A stretch of DNA of 64,000 nucleotides, taken from Imbricaverruca yamaguchii (lineage: Eukaryota > Arthropoda > Thecostraca > Neoverrucidae). The DNA lies in the NCBI GenBank assembly GCA_034440575.1, contig JAOTOL010001561.1, forward strand, positions 103,501 through 167,500, written 5' to 3'. Made by a program: the position numbers and the translations under genes. This document shows, one piece after another, positions 22,201 to 32,799 of the stretch (the first letter of the stretch is position 1; each line of letters begins with the position of its first letter). The notes beneath the pieces are model-generated. The model did not search any database. It was given only the letters and a program-made list of their open reading frames with translations, and had not been told where the DNA came from.

Positions 22201-23990
22201 CGCCTTCAAGTCATTTGTTAGGTTCCTATCCACAGACCACCAGATGGGGTCCACCACACATCGTCGTCTGAAGTCATCCACGTTACGTGAATGACTTATA
22301 AGGCAACTTCCTGAGCAATGGTAGAGAAAATGGTCACAGAAGTATACTTAATCGATGTCAACCAAGTTTATATATCAATACCTGTCACTCCTGACATACC
22401 AACACCGCACAACTAATACTAATACTAATAAACGTACCTTGAAAGCAGGACGTTCGTGCACCGGCTAATCTATGGGAGGGTCTTAAATGCTACTTCGGGA
22501 TATGGTTTTCGGAATATATAATGGTTTAAGGAAAGTTATACTAAAACAATCCATCTAAAATCTCTTATTCTCTCGACCATGCAATTTTCTTTCTTTTCAA
22601 TTGAGAAAGCTGAAGAAGAAGAAAATTATTGAAGTCAATTCTTACTAATATTAAATGTATTTCGATGCACTTTTTAGTTCATGTCTGGAATGTTTAGTTG
22701 AAGCAAGGAATGACTTGGAAGGATGAAAAGCGACTAGACGGGCGGGTAAATTGTCGCTGTAAAACAGACTATCGTCACGGACGAGCGGAAATTAACGTCT
22801 CATTTCGCACCATGATTGCTATGAAATACTAAAAATGAAAATAAGTTAGAGAAAACTGCCAAGAGAATTACAGTGAACTTTTTTTTTCTAAATAATACTC
22901 AGGTTGATGGGAAAAAAATTAATCATTGGATCAGGATGAGGCTTATAAGAGTGTACAGGATTAGGTCAACACACGTAAATCTGAATTTGTCCGGAGTGGG
23001 GAAACCTCGCGGTCGGAGTGGCATGAATACAACTATTCCCGTTTGTTGATGACATTCGGAAACAATACAAGTCATGAAATCGAAAGAAGGTGAAATTTAT
23101 GGTTCTATGGATCTTCATTTTGGAGCAAAGTGTGAGCAGGTTTTAGGAACGTTTTGGTACCACTCAGGCAATTTTAATGGGGAAAACCCTTCCGATATCT
23201 ATTGTGTATATCTCTCCTGACTGCTTAATAATATAAATATGAACGGCTTTATCCATCCCATTTGATGCAGAACATATCATTCTCCAAGGAAACAAGAAGA
23301 AATGCATTATCCATGGCTTTTCGTGGCAATGGTTTAAATAGCTCCGGCCGGAGTGGGAAATGGAGAGCGGTGAATCCAGTGAATCCAAGAACAGACCGTT
23401 GTACGCTGTCGGGCTGGTAAAGATGAATTCCTTTATTTGGTTAGCGGAGCGTAGTGATTTTTGTATTCAACGAAGGATTTTCTTTAAAGCTCTTCGCTGC
23501 TATCTGGATGGAATTGACTGCGTGTTTGGCTCGAGTTATGAGAGTTGGTATTGGGTGACTGTAGGTACATACCTGCTTACCTATATCAAATATCTTCGCG
23601 GTTATTCGAGTTATTGATTTGGATAAACCAAAGCTGTAAACTTGTGTTGTGTGACGGGATATCTTCAGATAATACAAGGAGCAGGACATGATAATATTAA
23701 TTGCTGCGATGTTTTGCCGACAAGCGTAGTAATGAACAAAACTGATTGATTTGCTTTTGTCTGGAAAATCCTGTTTTCATTTACCACATTTTAAAGCGTG
23801 AATGTTTTTCTTTCAAAATGGAGGCTGGGCCTATTCAGTGCACATTGACTGCATATATTATAGATATGCACGCATTTAAGCATTATTTGTGCATTCATGA
23901 AATGTTCAGGGTGTCCCCATTCTCATGTTCACCCTGTCCCCATTCTCCATTGAATACCATTATACTTTTAACATTTCTGGTCTGACTCTG
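22201..23990. other. Unassigned intergenic DNA
   Basis: No recognised gene, element end or tandem repeat in about 1.8 kb. The small frames on either strand lack motifs. It may hold an unrecognised element or single-copy intergenic sequence. Confidence 0.3.
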
Positions 23991-24500
23991 AATGGACAAA
24001 TTTGCAGTTTCATGTGATTTGATTTCTTGAAATTTATTTCTCATGCAATGATTATGAATGTGTTCATAATGTAGGTACGTACGTCATGTGACCACACATT
24101 TTTTGGCAAGTGCAGTTGGGTAGCAAAATGACACTAAAAAAAGTGGCTCGGGTTTTGTTGGGAAATATACCATGAATTGTAATGTGAAGAATGAAGAAGA
24201 AAGTTGCAGCCTAACTGGGTGCAAGAAAGGATTTTTTTATGGAGATTTTCTGAGCAATTTTTTCCTTTAAAGAATTAAAACTAAATGGCCTATTTTAACC
24301 AAACAGCCTATGCTAGTCTGAGTGTTTTTTTTAATTAAAAAACTGTTTTATAATCCTGAATGATCCCCAAAGGAATTTGATGAATGGCTAACTTACAAAA
24401 GAAACTAATCTAGCATAACTTAGCCAAACCTAATACCTTTGTATGATTCATGGAGGTAAAATGTGTGTAAAACGTGTGTGGAAAAGTAATAATGCCCATG
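23990..24500. repeat. Dispersed AT-rich repeat A copy
   Basis: Blocks around GACCACACATTTT, AGTAGCAAAATGACA-like and ATTCATGGAGGTAAAA-GTGT match the order seen at 850-930 and at 37,100. The TTAGG words are nearly lost in this copy. Confidence 0.45.
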
Positions 24501-24769
24501 AAAATTCCTATGCTGTGGCAAAACATGGCTCATATCCACCAGTATTTTGGGGATTTGGGGAAGTGCTACACTTTGTGGCTTACCAGTTGTGTGGATGCCA
24601 CTCTAGCTTTTGGTGTTCATCCATGCATTCTTCTGGGAACATTTGGACTCTGTTTTGAGGTTTTTACACAAATGGAGAACATACACATGAATGCATTGGT
24701 GGCTGTTTATTAATTCACCTGCACTTCACCAGAAGTCACACATGCACAAAAGGAATGTTATGGAATGAT

Positions 24770-24966
24770 ATGGAAGATGTAATGTTATGAAATATGGAAT
24801 TGTGAGTGGCAGTACAATCATATTCAGACTGCAGTGATCCATATTTTGCCATCTGTTGACATCTGTTGTACTTGTGCCTGCTAGCAAGCTGATATTCTTC
24901 CAATCTAGCTGGCATCTCATTTTCGGCTCCACTCCTGCCTCCTCTTGGAATGTGCCTACAGATGAC
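24770..24966 (-). other. Possible exon with a good splice acceptor
   Basis: On the minus strand a strong acceptor (TTTGTTATTTCAG) ends at 24,967 and is followed by an open frame of about 60 residues rich in Arg, Glu and Gln (RHIPRGGRSGAENE...LEEYQLASRHKYNRCQQ). A second frame is also open over the same DNA, so the coding frame is uncertain. No donor, partner exon or family could be identified. This is a weak candidate only. Confidence 0.2.
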
Positions 24967-25679
24967 CTGAAATAACAAATGTGTATTATCCTCAATTATA
25001 CTGGAAACTTTATGTGTTAGGGGACCCAGTATGACTGAATCTTCCTTTCCACCCAAGTTATCACTGTTATATAATGACATCTAGCTGTCTTGCTAGTTAA
25101 GGATGCCTTCATCCAGCAATGCAAGGAGTGTATTTTTTTCCGGAGTGTATAATTCTTTGGATGGCAAAAGTTCCAAAAAGGGCCACTTTTCCAACGCTGG
25201 CAAGGAGCCCGCCGGGACAGAAGATGATGCTGTCAAGATGCAGGGCTAAAAAAAATGGTTTCGTGGTTGTCGTCCAAATCCGGAATAGGCTTGGCGGCTG
25301 TCACCTTTTGTGCAAACGATAACATTATGCTACATGGCCCGGAACAGGGGTTCCCAACCTGGGGTAATGCGCTGGCTTGTGGAGGTGTGGGGGTGGGGTT
25401 ATAGCGGGGTTTCGTCAAACCTCGAGTATGGAGAGTACTGTGCACATTTGCCAAAAACCTGTGCACATATATCAGCAGGAAATACTACATGTTCTCAACC
25501 TTTAAAATGAACTTTGGTTATGAGGCATTCTGAATTTGATACGGGGTAATCACGATGTTGGCCTAACCCAAAGTGGGTAATGATAGCTCGAAAAGGTTGT
25601 GATTTCCTGGACCTATAACAAATTGTGTCGATTACCTTTATACAGAATATCTTGGAGCCAATTTCCTTTTCGAAAATTC

Positions 25680-25905
25680 GGCGTCGTCAATGCACCCATG
25701 GTTTGCAACACTGTCAATGCACCCATGGTTTGCAACACTGTCAATGCACCCATGGTTTGTGAGCCTTAATAATGCAAGGGCTTAGAAGTGTCGTGAAATT
25801 AAGACGGCTTAAATAATAAGCCAGTTTAAACTGGCTTAAATTAATAAAAGCCACTGGCTGGCATAAATTCAATTTAAGCCAGCTTTTTTCCATCCCTAAA
25901 TATAG
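25680..25905. repeat. Three 27-bp tandem units and a palindromic element end
   Basis: GTCAATGCACCCATGG followed by TTTGCAACACT repeats three times at 25,687-25,760. It is followed by a palindrome of GCCAGTTTAAACTGGC and GGCTTAAATT/AATTTAAGCC arms ending at TTTTTTCCATCCCTA. The same end recurs at 26,690-26,850. Confidence 0.6.
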
Positions 25906-25934
25906 GTAGGTAGGTACCTACCTACATTCGGCGT

Positions 25935-28260
25935 CGTCAATGGGGATGGCAAATTTAAGCCACCTGGTAGTTTAAACCAGTTTAAACCAGCCGGCATAAA
26001 TTAATTTAAGCCACCCTGGCTAAAATTATGTTTTGTACATGGCTGGAGTGCAGTGACAAACAAAAGTTAGGGAAGCATCAATTATTCCAAAATGTGCTAC
26101 ACTCCATTTTATTTATAAACAAACACTCCATAGAATTTCCAAAAACCCTAGCTGGGTTCTACGTATGCACTCAAGTCAGATTTTTGCCCATTGGGTACCT
26201 AGCCATTGTATAGCTAGGTACCTATTTTATGTTACCTTAAAAGTAACGATATGAGCCAGACCAATTTGTGATGTTTTTGACATAGCTTTCCCATTGTCTT
26301 ACTGATAATAGTATATGTAGGTAGGTACCTACCTACCAATATTCATAGATAACAGTAAGCAATCTGTTTGCTTATTGTTTGTTACAGTAAGCAATCTGTC
26401 TACCTATTGCACATTTTGCACACATTGTCAACTATTGCACACCTTTTATGACATTGTATGGTAGCACATTATTTCCTGTTAGAACTAACACTTGTGGAAG
26501 TGGAGCATTAGATCCATTAGATGAGCATTAGATGAGCTTCAAAGCATTAGATGATAGGTGAATCAACCTAGTGTCCATACTTTGGGCCAGCAACTGTCAC
26601 TAACCATCTAGTCATGCACAGTAGGTCTTCATTGTACTCTCTCTAGGTATGGTATTTTACACTTGTATTGTGCTGAATACCAACACTGTCAATGCATCCA
26701 TGGTTTGTGAGCCTTATAAGTGTGGGACTTAGAAGTGTCGTGAATTTAAGCTGGCTTAAATTATGAAAACAAGTTGAAACCAGCTTAAATTAATAAAAGC
26801 CACTGGCTGCCATAAATTGAATTTAAGCCAGCTTTTTTCCATCCCTACCAACATATACATACTATTTTCAATAAGACAATGGGAAAACTATGCCAAAAAC
26901 AGCACAAATTGATGTGGCTCAAATAGTCACTTTTCAGCTAACATAAAATAGGTACCTGGCTATCAAATGGCTATGAACAGTCGGTCTAATATGTATCTTG
27001 CTACATATTATCTGCAGAATCTTTCTGCATAAAGACTTAGACGAGCTTGTGAAGTGGTCCGAAAAATGGCAAATGAAATTTAATTTTGATAAGTGCAAAA
27101 TCATGCATGTAGGTAGGTAGCATATCAAGGCTCCATACTTGATGGGTGGGCAAGTACTATCTGTGACTCAGCAGGAGAAGGACTTAGGTGTTATTTTGAA
27201 CACAAAATTGGGGGCATCAGAACAGACCAAAGAAGCCAGGAAGAAGGCACTAAGAATGCTTGGGGCAATAAATAGGAATGTATCATACAAAAGTGAGGAA
27301 GTCATCAGGAAGCTTTATTGTGCATACGTCAGGCCACATCTGGAATATTGTGTCCAAGCTTGGTCCCCTAGTTATGAAAAAGATTGCTGGCTTTTAGAGA
27401 GAGTACAAAAGACGGCAACAAAAATGGTGAATGGTATGGGCAGCCTAGCATATGAGGAAAGATTGAAGAAATTGAATATGTTTTCACTTAGATATAGAAG
27501 GCTGAGAGGAGATCTCATCGAGGTCTTTAAATTTTTACATGGTCTGGAGAGGGGATACCTTTGGGAAATGTTTGAATTGAACAGAAATGATGCAATTAGA
27601 GGTCATAAATTCAAAATTAAAGTTAACCACAGCAGAACAAGGTTAAGGCAAACTTTCTTCACCAACAGGGTAGTAGAACACTGGGACCAGCTGCCAGAAA
27701 CCATTGTCAGTAGCAACACACTGAACAACTTTAAGAACAGCATAGACAATCATTACAAGAATAGTGGGCTTGTTTTTCTGTATACCAGGGAGAGTTGATC
27801 AACATATTTGGTGGACAACTGGCTCAGTGTACAGAGTGCAACCAAGAAGGCCCTTGTGGCTCATAGTTGCACTGATCTTTTATGTCTTTATGTCTTATCT
27901 CCCTCAATGCCAGTAGTTGGATGTCAAAATCCTGGTATTTACAAATACCATTTCTAATTACCAGCATCCAGGGGGCTACATGTTAGACCAACTGTACCTA
28001 ATTGGTAAACATCCGGCTTGTAGAGTGCATACCCAGAACCCAGACAGAGTTTTGGGGAATTCTAGGGAGTGTTTTTTTGCAAATAAAATGGAGTGTTGCA
28101 CATTTTGGAATTATAATTGATGCTTCCCTAACTAATGTCCATCACTGCCCTCCAGCCATACCAAAAATATAATTTAAGCCAGAGTGGCTTAAATTAATTT
28201 ATGCCAGCCAGTTTAAACCATGGTTTAAACCATAAGGTGGCTAAAATTCGCCATCCATAT
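25935..28260. repeat. Large palindromic repeat cluster with inverted ends
   Basis: 25,935-26,180 matches the reverse complement of about 28,000-28,260. Shared words are GGGATGGC, TTTAAGCCACC, TTTAAACCA, GGCATAAATTAATTTAAGCCA, AGGGAAGCATCAATTAT and AACACTCCATTTTATTT. Internally, 26,205-26,320 also matches the reverse complement of 26,860-26,975. The cluster therefore has nested symmetry like a foldback element, and a 5'-truncated CR1 lies inside it at 27.03-27.9 kb. Target duplications were not resolved. Confidence 0.55.
27025..27905 (+). mobile_element. CR1-type retrotransposon, 5'-truncated copy
   Basis: The segment is collinear with 62,090-62,965. Its long open frame (27,139-27,798) encodes the region after the catalytic reverse-transcriptase motifs, with [15 protein letters not shown], then MFSLRYRRLRGDLIEVFKFL, the usual C-terminal signature of CR1-group ORF2 proteins. 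It ends in the 3' tail TTTTATGTCTTTATGTCTTAT, a short microsatellite-like terminus typical of the group. A stop at about 27,118 separates the 5' end from the long frame. Endonuclease and catalytic residues are absent, so it is a non-autonomous relic, younger-looking than the copy at 12.1 kb. Confidence 0.85.
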
Positions 28261-28390
28261 ATTGTATGCATTGCCACCAACTGCAGTGCAATGCCTGCTG
28301 AGTAGGTACCTACACACCAAAATATATTTTCTAATTACATTTAGGTGACTATATTTTACTAAAATGTAATCCATATACCAAGATTTTCAC

Positions 28391-28589
28391 CTGAGCTTGA
28401 TGGTTGATGATCCAGTGCTTGCTTGCAAGTCCATTCAAATCGCCTGCCAGGGCCAAAATGGCTATCTTGCAGTACTCTTAACACTGGTAGACCTGGGTGC
28501 TTTACTTTTGAATGTTTGTAAACGCTCTGTGCAGTACCTTTCCAATCGCAATGTCCACATCTACGGGATGACCTTACTAACTTTGTCAC
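28391..28589 (-). other. Possible exon encoding a single C2H2-type finger
   Basis: The minus-strand frame contains C-x2-C-x11-H-x4-H (CGHCDW...YKHSKVKH), a plausible C2H2 zinc-finger spacing, followed by a basic linker and SSSG. A consensus donor (CAG/GTGAAA) lies at 28,391/28,390, so the frame could be an internal exon. The upstream acceptor is not clear, because AG sites near 28,600-28,610 lack a good pyrimidine tract. The finger is atypical in lacking the usual Phe/Leu core spacing. A host zinc-finger gene exon or a transposon-encoded finger are both possible. Confidence 0.3.
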
Positions 28590-28599
28590 CCTTACGCCC

Positions 28600-29015
28600 T
28601 GACCCTGAATAGTCTGTTTCTGGAGTCTGTTTAAGACCGAACCACTTCATTTGGTCTCATATAAGTCAGAAAATGAAGAAAATATCGTTTGATTAACACT
28701 CCAGATAATTCGAACTTGGTAGTTTTATCTTGCCGCACTCATTCGCCATTCATCGATTATAAAGAACTGTGATCAATTCCCTATTTCACTCTTCGACGCA
28801 CATCGTCGCGTTTAAAATGGAAATGGACGGATTTGAAAGCGAGGAATGCGCGTAAAAGAATGATATTCTTCTAGATTCTTTACAACGATTTTAATGAAAT
28901 AAAAAGTATTATCGTACATCCTACATGAAAAAAAAGGATTCAAATTGAAATTGTTTTAAATAATCAGGTAATGTTATAAATTATTCATTACTTAACGTAG
29001 GTCTAGTGTTGTTTT
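28600..29015. other. Unassigned intergenic DNA
   Basis: AT-rich sequence with no recognised features. Confidence 0.3.
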
Positions 29016-29017
29016 AG

Positions 29018-29215
29018 TACCCGTGGTCTAGTCGCTTGCCTCCAAAGGCGCTGAGTAAACCATAGTTGGATACTTCCGTACCGCTGCCATCGAGCATAAA
29101 GTGGTACCGGGCGAGAACGACAACCACCGGCGACCAGAAGGCATGCCATTGGCTCTGTGCTAAACGGGATACAATTTTATCGTCGGCGGTCGTCTGAACG
29201 ATGGAATGGTTGTCT
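29018..29215 (+). repeat. Possible tRNA-derived SINE head
   Basis: CCCGTGGTCTAGTCGCTTGCC at about 29,020-29,042 resembles a tRNA 5' half with an A-box. The B-box equivalent (AGTTGGATACTTCC) is poor, and no target duplication was found. A GC-rich body follows. It could be a decayed SINE or chance. Confidence 0.3.
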
Positions 29216-29649
29216 CGACGATACTCTGTTGCCGTTGAGTCTTTGTTTTGCCGCTGAGCGTACTAGATACTAGATACTAGAAACCCAAAAGAGTACGATG
29301 GGAATGAAGAAATGGTAGCGTGGCGGTGGGTGGTAGAGGTCTGCACGGTGAACATTTCTAGAGGTCTGCACGGAGTGGCATTTCCAGTCCCGGTCCAATC
29401 CGATTTGTTTCAATCCTGCGTACCTTGACACAGATATCGTGACGTAGTCAATTTTATGTATAGTAGGTACCATTTATATGATTTCACATAAAATATTTAT
29501 AATGATATGGAAATGTGGTCGCAAAAAGTCCCCGTTCGTGGTTGTCGTCCACGACGACAGAACGATACGATTTTTAGCCCTGTCAAGATGATTCCAATAT
29601 TGATAACGATGCCCCCAGGAAATATAATCAGGTTCCTATAAGAGACATA

Positions 29650-29770
29650 GAACAGAGATTGTGAGGAGGTCCCCAGGATGAAAAGGAGGCCCCTCCCCCT
29701 CCCCCCAGGACGAAAAAAGACCTCCAAGACGAAAAGGGTGCCACCGAGACGGGCAAGAATCTACATGGGT
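29650..29770 (-). repeat. Short GGAGGCCCC/GACGAAAA minisatellite block
   Basis: Units such as CCCCAGGACGAAAA and CTCCAAGACGAAAA match the array at 21.15-21.8 kb in the same orientation. It lies immediately outside the dispersed repeat C copy. Confidence 0.5.
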
Positions 29771-29789
29771 TCCACGAGAACGCTGTATA

Positions 29790-30400
29790 GGTGCCAAATG
29801 TCGTATCGTCAACATCGATGCCCTTGCCTACAGTTTGGGTTTCCTTTTTGTTGCTGTGATCTTCAATGATAGTACTTCTGCATTCTTACACTGCACTTCA
29901 TCACTAACAGAGTGTGAAGAAGCGGACATAAAAACATGGGTTCTATATCGCGGCCTCAGTAGCCTTGTCCTTCAATTATTTGAACGTGTTAACTGATCTT
30001 GGTGAATTATAATGGTAATCCAATGATCCTGCACGGTCTGAGAAGCGACATCTTTTTCGCCTGTGAGAAAATGACTGTAAATGACTGAAATGATTGAAAA
30101 ATGACTGCAAGGGACGCGTCTCTACCTTCCCCACGTTGACACCGCTCGTTATCTTCACCTACATCGAGGTGCAATCGGAGGATTGTTGCAATCATTACGT
30201 GTTCTACACCATTGACCCTAGAACGGAGTACACGTATGTCTATTTAGTAGAATTCTGTGGCCTTGCCTCATTTCTCTTGATGGTCTGATGTTTATTTCAA
30301 GTTTTATATTCTGGTTCGAACAATTAATCTCCCTGTGTACATGTCACGTACGGCCTCCGTCATTGTCTTGAAACATTCATGTTCAAAGAAATGAGTTCAT
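29790..30400 (+). repeat. Dispersed repeat C copy at the outer edge of the left arm
   Basis: It carries the same ordered blocks as 7.74-8.1 kb, for example GGACGCGTCTCTACCTTCCCCACGTTGACACCGCTC and TCTTGATGGTCTGATG. Its partner in the right arm (48,640-49,065) lacks about 100 bp between the CGGCCTCAGT and GGGACGCGTC blocks. Confidence 0.65.
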
Positions 30401-30469
30401 GGATACCTTTGGAATTGCAGGTATGGGAGTTTTCTTTATGAACATGGAGTCAAGAAGTTTTTTTATGCA

Positions 30470-30860
30470 GAAGTTTATCAGGTGGGTTGGGAACGCATTA
30501 CACTTGAATTAAAAAAATGAAATTGAAGTTCAATGTAAAATGGAGCACAGGATGACCTGAGGTAGAAAGCCTTGACGATCAAAGAGTAGGTAATAAAGTT
30601 TTTGATGGAGCTAGAGATCAGGACAAAAAACCTGGTTCACAACACAGAGAAGGTGGGCTTGCGATAAAGAGAAATATAAAGATGGCCATGCTCTTTTGTG
30701 ATAAGGACGTCCAAGAAGAGAAGACATCCGTGGTGTTCTTCTTCTTTCTTAAATTTGATGTGCCGACCTTTCAGGTATCGCTGAAATTGAGGAGCACGCT
30801 ACCTTTCACGATAGAGTAGGAATTACTCATCGACATAGCGGAGGTAAAAGATAGGCCTGA
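30470..30860 (-). pseudogene. Penelope-like element reverse transcriptase relic
   Basis: On the minus strand, CTCCGCTATGTCGATGAG (30,826-30,840 and adjoining) encodes LRYVDE, the position of the catalytic YVDD box. It is followed after several decayed codons by LKGRHIKFKKEEE, LLFLDVLI and SLYRKPTFS. FLDVLI with LYRKPT is the hallmark of Penelope-like reverse transcriptases. In-frame stops and a YVDE variant show it is dead. No GIY-YIG endonuclease was seen. The same relic is present in the right arm (48,225-48,600), so insertion predates the inverted duplication. Confidence 0.65.
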
Positions 30861-31092
30861 ATTCAAGGGGACATAAATATATGTACCTCATTAGTGGTGT
30901 GATACAGTGTTCAACATTGGCAACTTCTCAAGCTTGTCTCGTTGTAATTCGATCCTCGACACATTGTATGCACAAAAACGGTTCGTTTGATCATCCTAAT
31001 TAGTGAGCATGCATTAAGTTTCTGAGAGTCGTGGGAGCCATGCGTGCATAGCCTAACTAGCACCCGTTCCGCCTGCAGTCCGGGGTGGAGTA

Positions 31093-31200
31093 TGACGTCA
31101 CAATGGACGTCGACGGCAGCAGCCGTCTGGTCTTTCCCACAGCAAGTCTGAGGATCCCGTATGGGCTATAAAACAAACAGCCGGCCGGAGTTCAGCACAC
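31093..31200 (+). promoter_or_regulatory. Promoter of the left secreted-protein gene (CRE, TATA, initiator)
   Basis: A perfect TGACGTCA palindrome (cAMP-response/ATF site) lies at 31,093-31,100. A TATAAAA box lies at 31,167-31,173, and TTCAGC at 31,191-31,196 fits an arthropod initiator about 27 bp downstream. The region from 31,060 to 31,250 is almost identical in the right arm, unlike the neighbouring DNA, which supports function in both copies. Confidence 0.7.
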
Positions 31201-31245
31201 ACAGGGTTTCGCAGCCGACAGAGCAGCCAAAGATACAGACTGCAG
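31194..31245 (+). other. Noncoding exon 1 of the left secreted-protein gene
   Basis: The predicted transcript starts near the initiator A at 31,194. A strong donor (TGCAG/GTACGTG) follows at 31,245/31,246. The exon has no ATG. The intron runs to the acceptor CTCAG at 31,753. Mirrored by 47,836-47,887 in the right copy. Confidence 0.6.
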
Positions 31246-31369
31246 GTACGTGTGACGGACGTGTATGTCCATCGATAATTCTTAATTCACCTTAGACCGT
31301 TATGACGTATACGACCGTTATACGTTAAGTACTGCTGCGATCTGCATTGGCTTTGAGCCCAAAATCGCC

Positions 31370-31760
31370 ATCGGGTGCCCCTGTGACGTGCCGTACCTGT
31401 AACCTCAGATCACCATGGGGTGTCACTGTGACCTGCCGCTTCTGTGACGAAAAATCACCACCGGATGCTGCTATGACCTATCGTAGCTGTGATCTCAAAT
31501 CACCATCAGGAGTCACTGTGACATGCCGTGCCTGTGACCTCAGATCACCATGACATGTCATTGTGACCTGCCGCTTCTGTGACCACAAGTCATCATCAGG
31601 TGCCGCTATGACCTGTCGTAGCTGTGATCTCAGATCACCATCAGGTGCCGCTGTGACTTGCCGTGCCTGTGACTTGCCATAGCTGTCACCTCAGATCACC
31701 ATGCGGTGTCACTGTAACCTGCCGTATCTGTCACCGACTCCCCGTGACCTCAGATCACCA
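31370..31760 (+). repeat. Intron minisatellite (45-bp units) copying the splice acceptor and start context
   Basis: ATCACC-type words start at 31,409, 31,454, 31,499, 31,544, 31,589 and 31,634, an exact 45-bp period, then at 31,695 and 31,754 with longer spacing. The best-preserved units read GTGACCTCAGATCACCATG, which is exactly the sequence across the real acceptor (CAG/ATCACC) and the ATG of the gene at 31,751-31,762. The array therefore looks like expansion of the 3' splice site and initiation region. Frames through it (31,347-31,553 and 31,663-31,923) are array by-products because 45 is a multiple of 3. Confidence 0.85.
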
Positions 31761-32391
31761 TGAAGTGCGTCGCTGTTCTGCTCGCGCTCTGCGCCGCCGC
31801 CACCGCCGCTCCGAAGCCGTACTGGCCGAACTTGGGCCTCGGTGGAGGCGCCGCCACCGGCTATGCCAACTCCAACGCCTTGTTGGGAAGCCAGCAGGGG
31901 CCGTTCGGCGGCTCCCAGATTAGCTCCCTGAACTCAAATGCCGGGGTGAGTTGTGCTATGCACTCCTTGTTGGCTATCACTGACTGAGGTAGCCCCTGGT
32001 AGCCTGTGGATAGCGGTGCTTTACCAAATAATCGAATACCTATTGTTTATCCATCCTAATTGGGAGTCGTATGCACTGACTGCCTTCATGAAGTATATAT
32101 GTCGTGGATCGTTATTTTACGGAAGCTACATGTTTGCGAATTGCGCAAAAACATATGCGGTGGAAGAAAATATTACGGGGCCAATAGCCCCCCAAAAGCA
32201 TATATAGGCATATAAACGCACGTGGTCATAGTCTGACATCTGTTGTGCAGGGTACGGCCTATAACGGTGGCAGCAGCTACAACGCAGCCTCCGGTCACCT
32301 AGCATCAAGTAACGGCCTCTTCGGTGGCTTCAACACCGCGGGCACCAACGCCCTATCGGTGCAGAACACTCAGCCCGGTTTCTTCGGATAG
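31754..32391 (+). CDS. Small secreted Gly/Asn/Ser-rich protein, left copy (two coding exons)
   Basis: Exon 2 (31,754-31,945) has ATG at 31,760 and encodes 62 residues; a GGG/GTGAGT donor follows. Exon 3 (32,251-32,391), after a TGTTGTGCAG acceptor, encodes 46 residues and a TAG stop. The protein is 108 residues. Residues 1-17 are a signal peptide (basic start, VAVLLALCAAATAA, cleavage before PKP). The mature part has no Cys and carries repeated motifs SNALLGSQQGPFGG (38-51) and SNGLFGGF (82-89), plus a C-terminal QPGFFG. It is probably exported as a structural matrix, cuticle or adhesive component, but no family is recognised and that role is inference. The ATG lies 7 nt after the acceptor. 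A candidate AATAAA is at 32,711. The frame is intact and matched by the right copy except Leu85, which is Pro there. Confidence 0.8.
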
Positions 32392-32715
32392 ACTGGAGTC
32401 AACTGCTGGCGGTTTGCTCCAGGTCCTCAGCAGCGTGTTCAGGAACACAACTGCAGTTCTCTTTTGACTTTTGGCTCGTCCTCTCACTTTCTCCGTACAT
32501 TTCGCAACTTGAATGAATCAAACTGTTGTTGGTCCAATACAACAATGATACACTTGAGCAGCATTTCGATATCATCTGGACGAAGGAATTTATATTTGAG
32601 TGTGACCTGGAGAGGCCGGCTACCTAACGTTTCACAGGTATTGTGCATTACCAAGCTGTGAAATAATGCATGCCGTCGAATACGAAAGAAGACGTCGGAA
32701 AAATGAACATAATAA

Positions 32716-32721
<6 letters not shown>

Positions 32722-32758
<37 letters not shown>

Positions 32759-32799
32759 AACAGACACATACTCACACACATATGTATCTATGTAGTATG

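Noticed and set aside
31347..31553. Cys-rich tandem frame TCRxCDLRSP-type (and 47,474-47,734 on the minus strand)
   Set aside because: It is produced by the 45-bp intron minisatellite, starts without ATG, and is disrupted by the 43-bp array in the other copy.
31370..31760. CRISPR array
   Set aside because: The units are contiguous direct repeats with no unique spacers, in a spliced eukaryotic gene.
31663..31923. 86-codon Arg-rich frame overlapping the first coding exon, conserved in the right copy (46,857-47,117)
   Set aside because: It is a shifted frame of the secreted-protein exon joined to the minisatellite. Conservation follows from the recent duplication, and it would ignore the splice acceptor.
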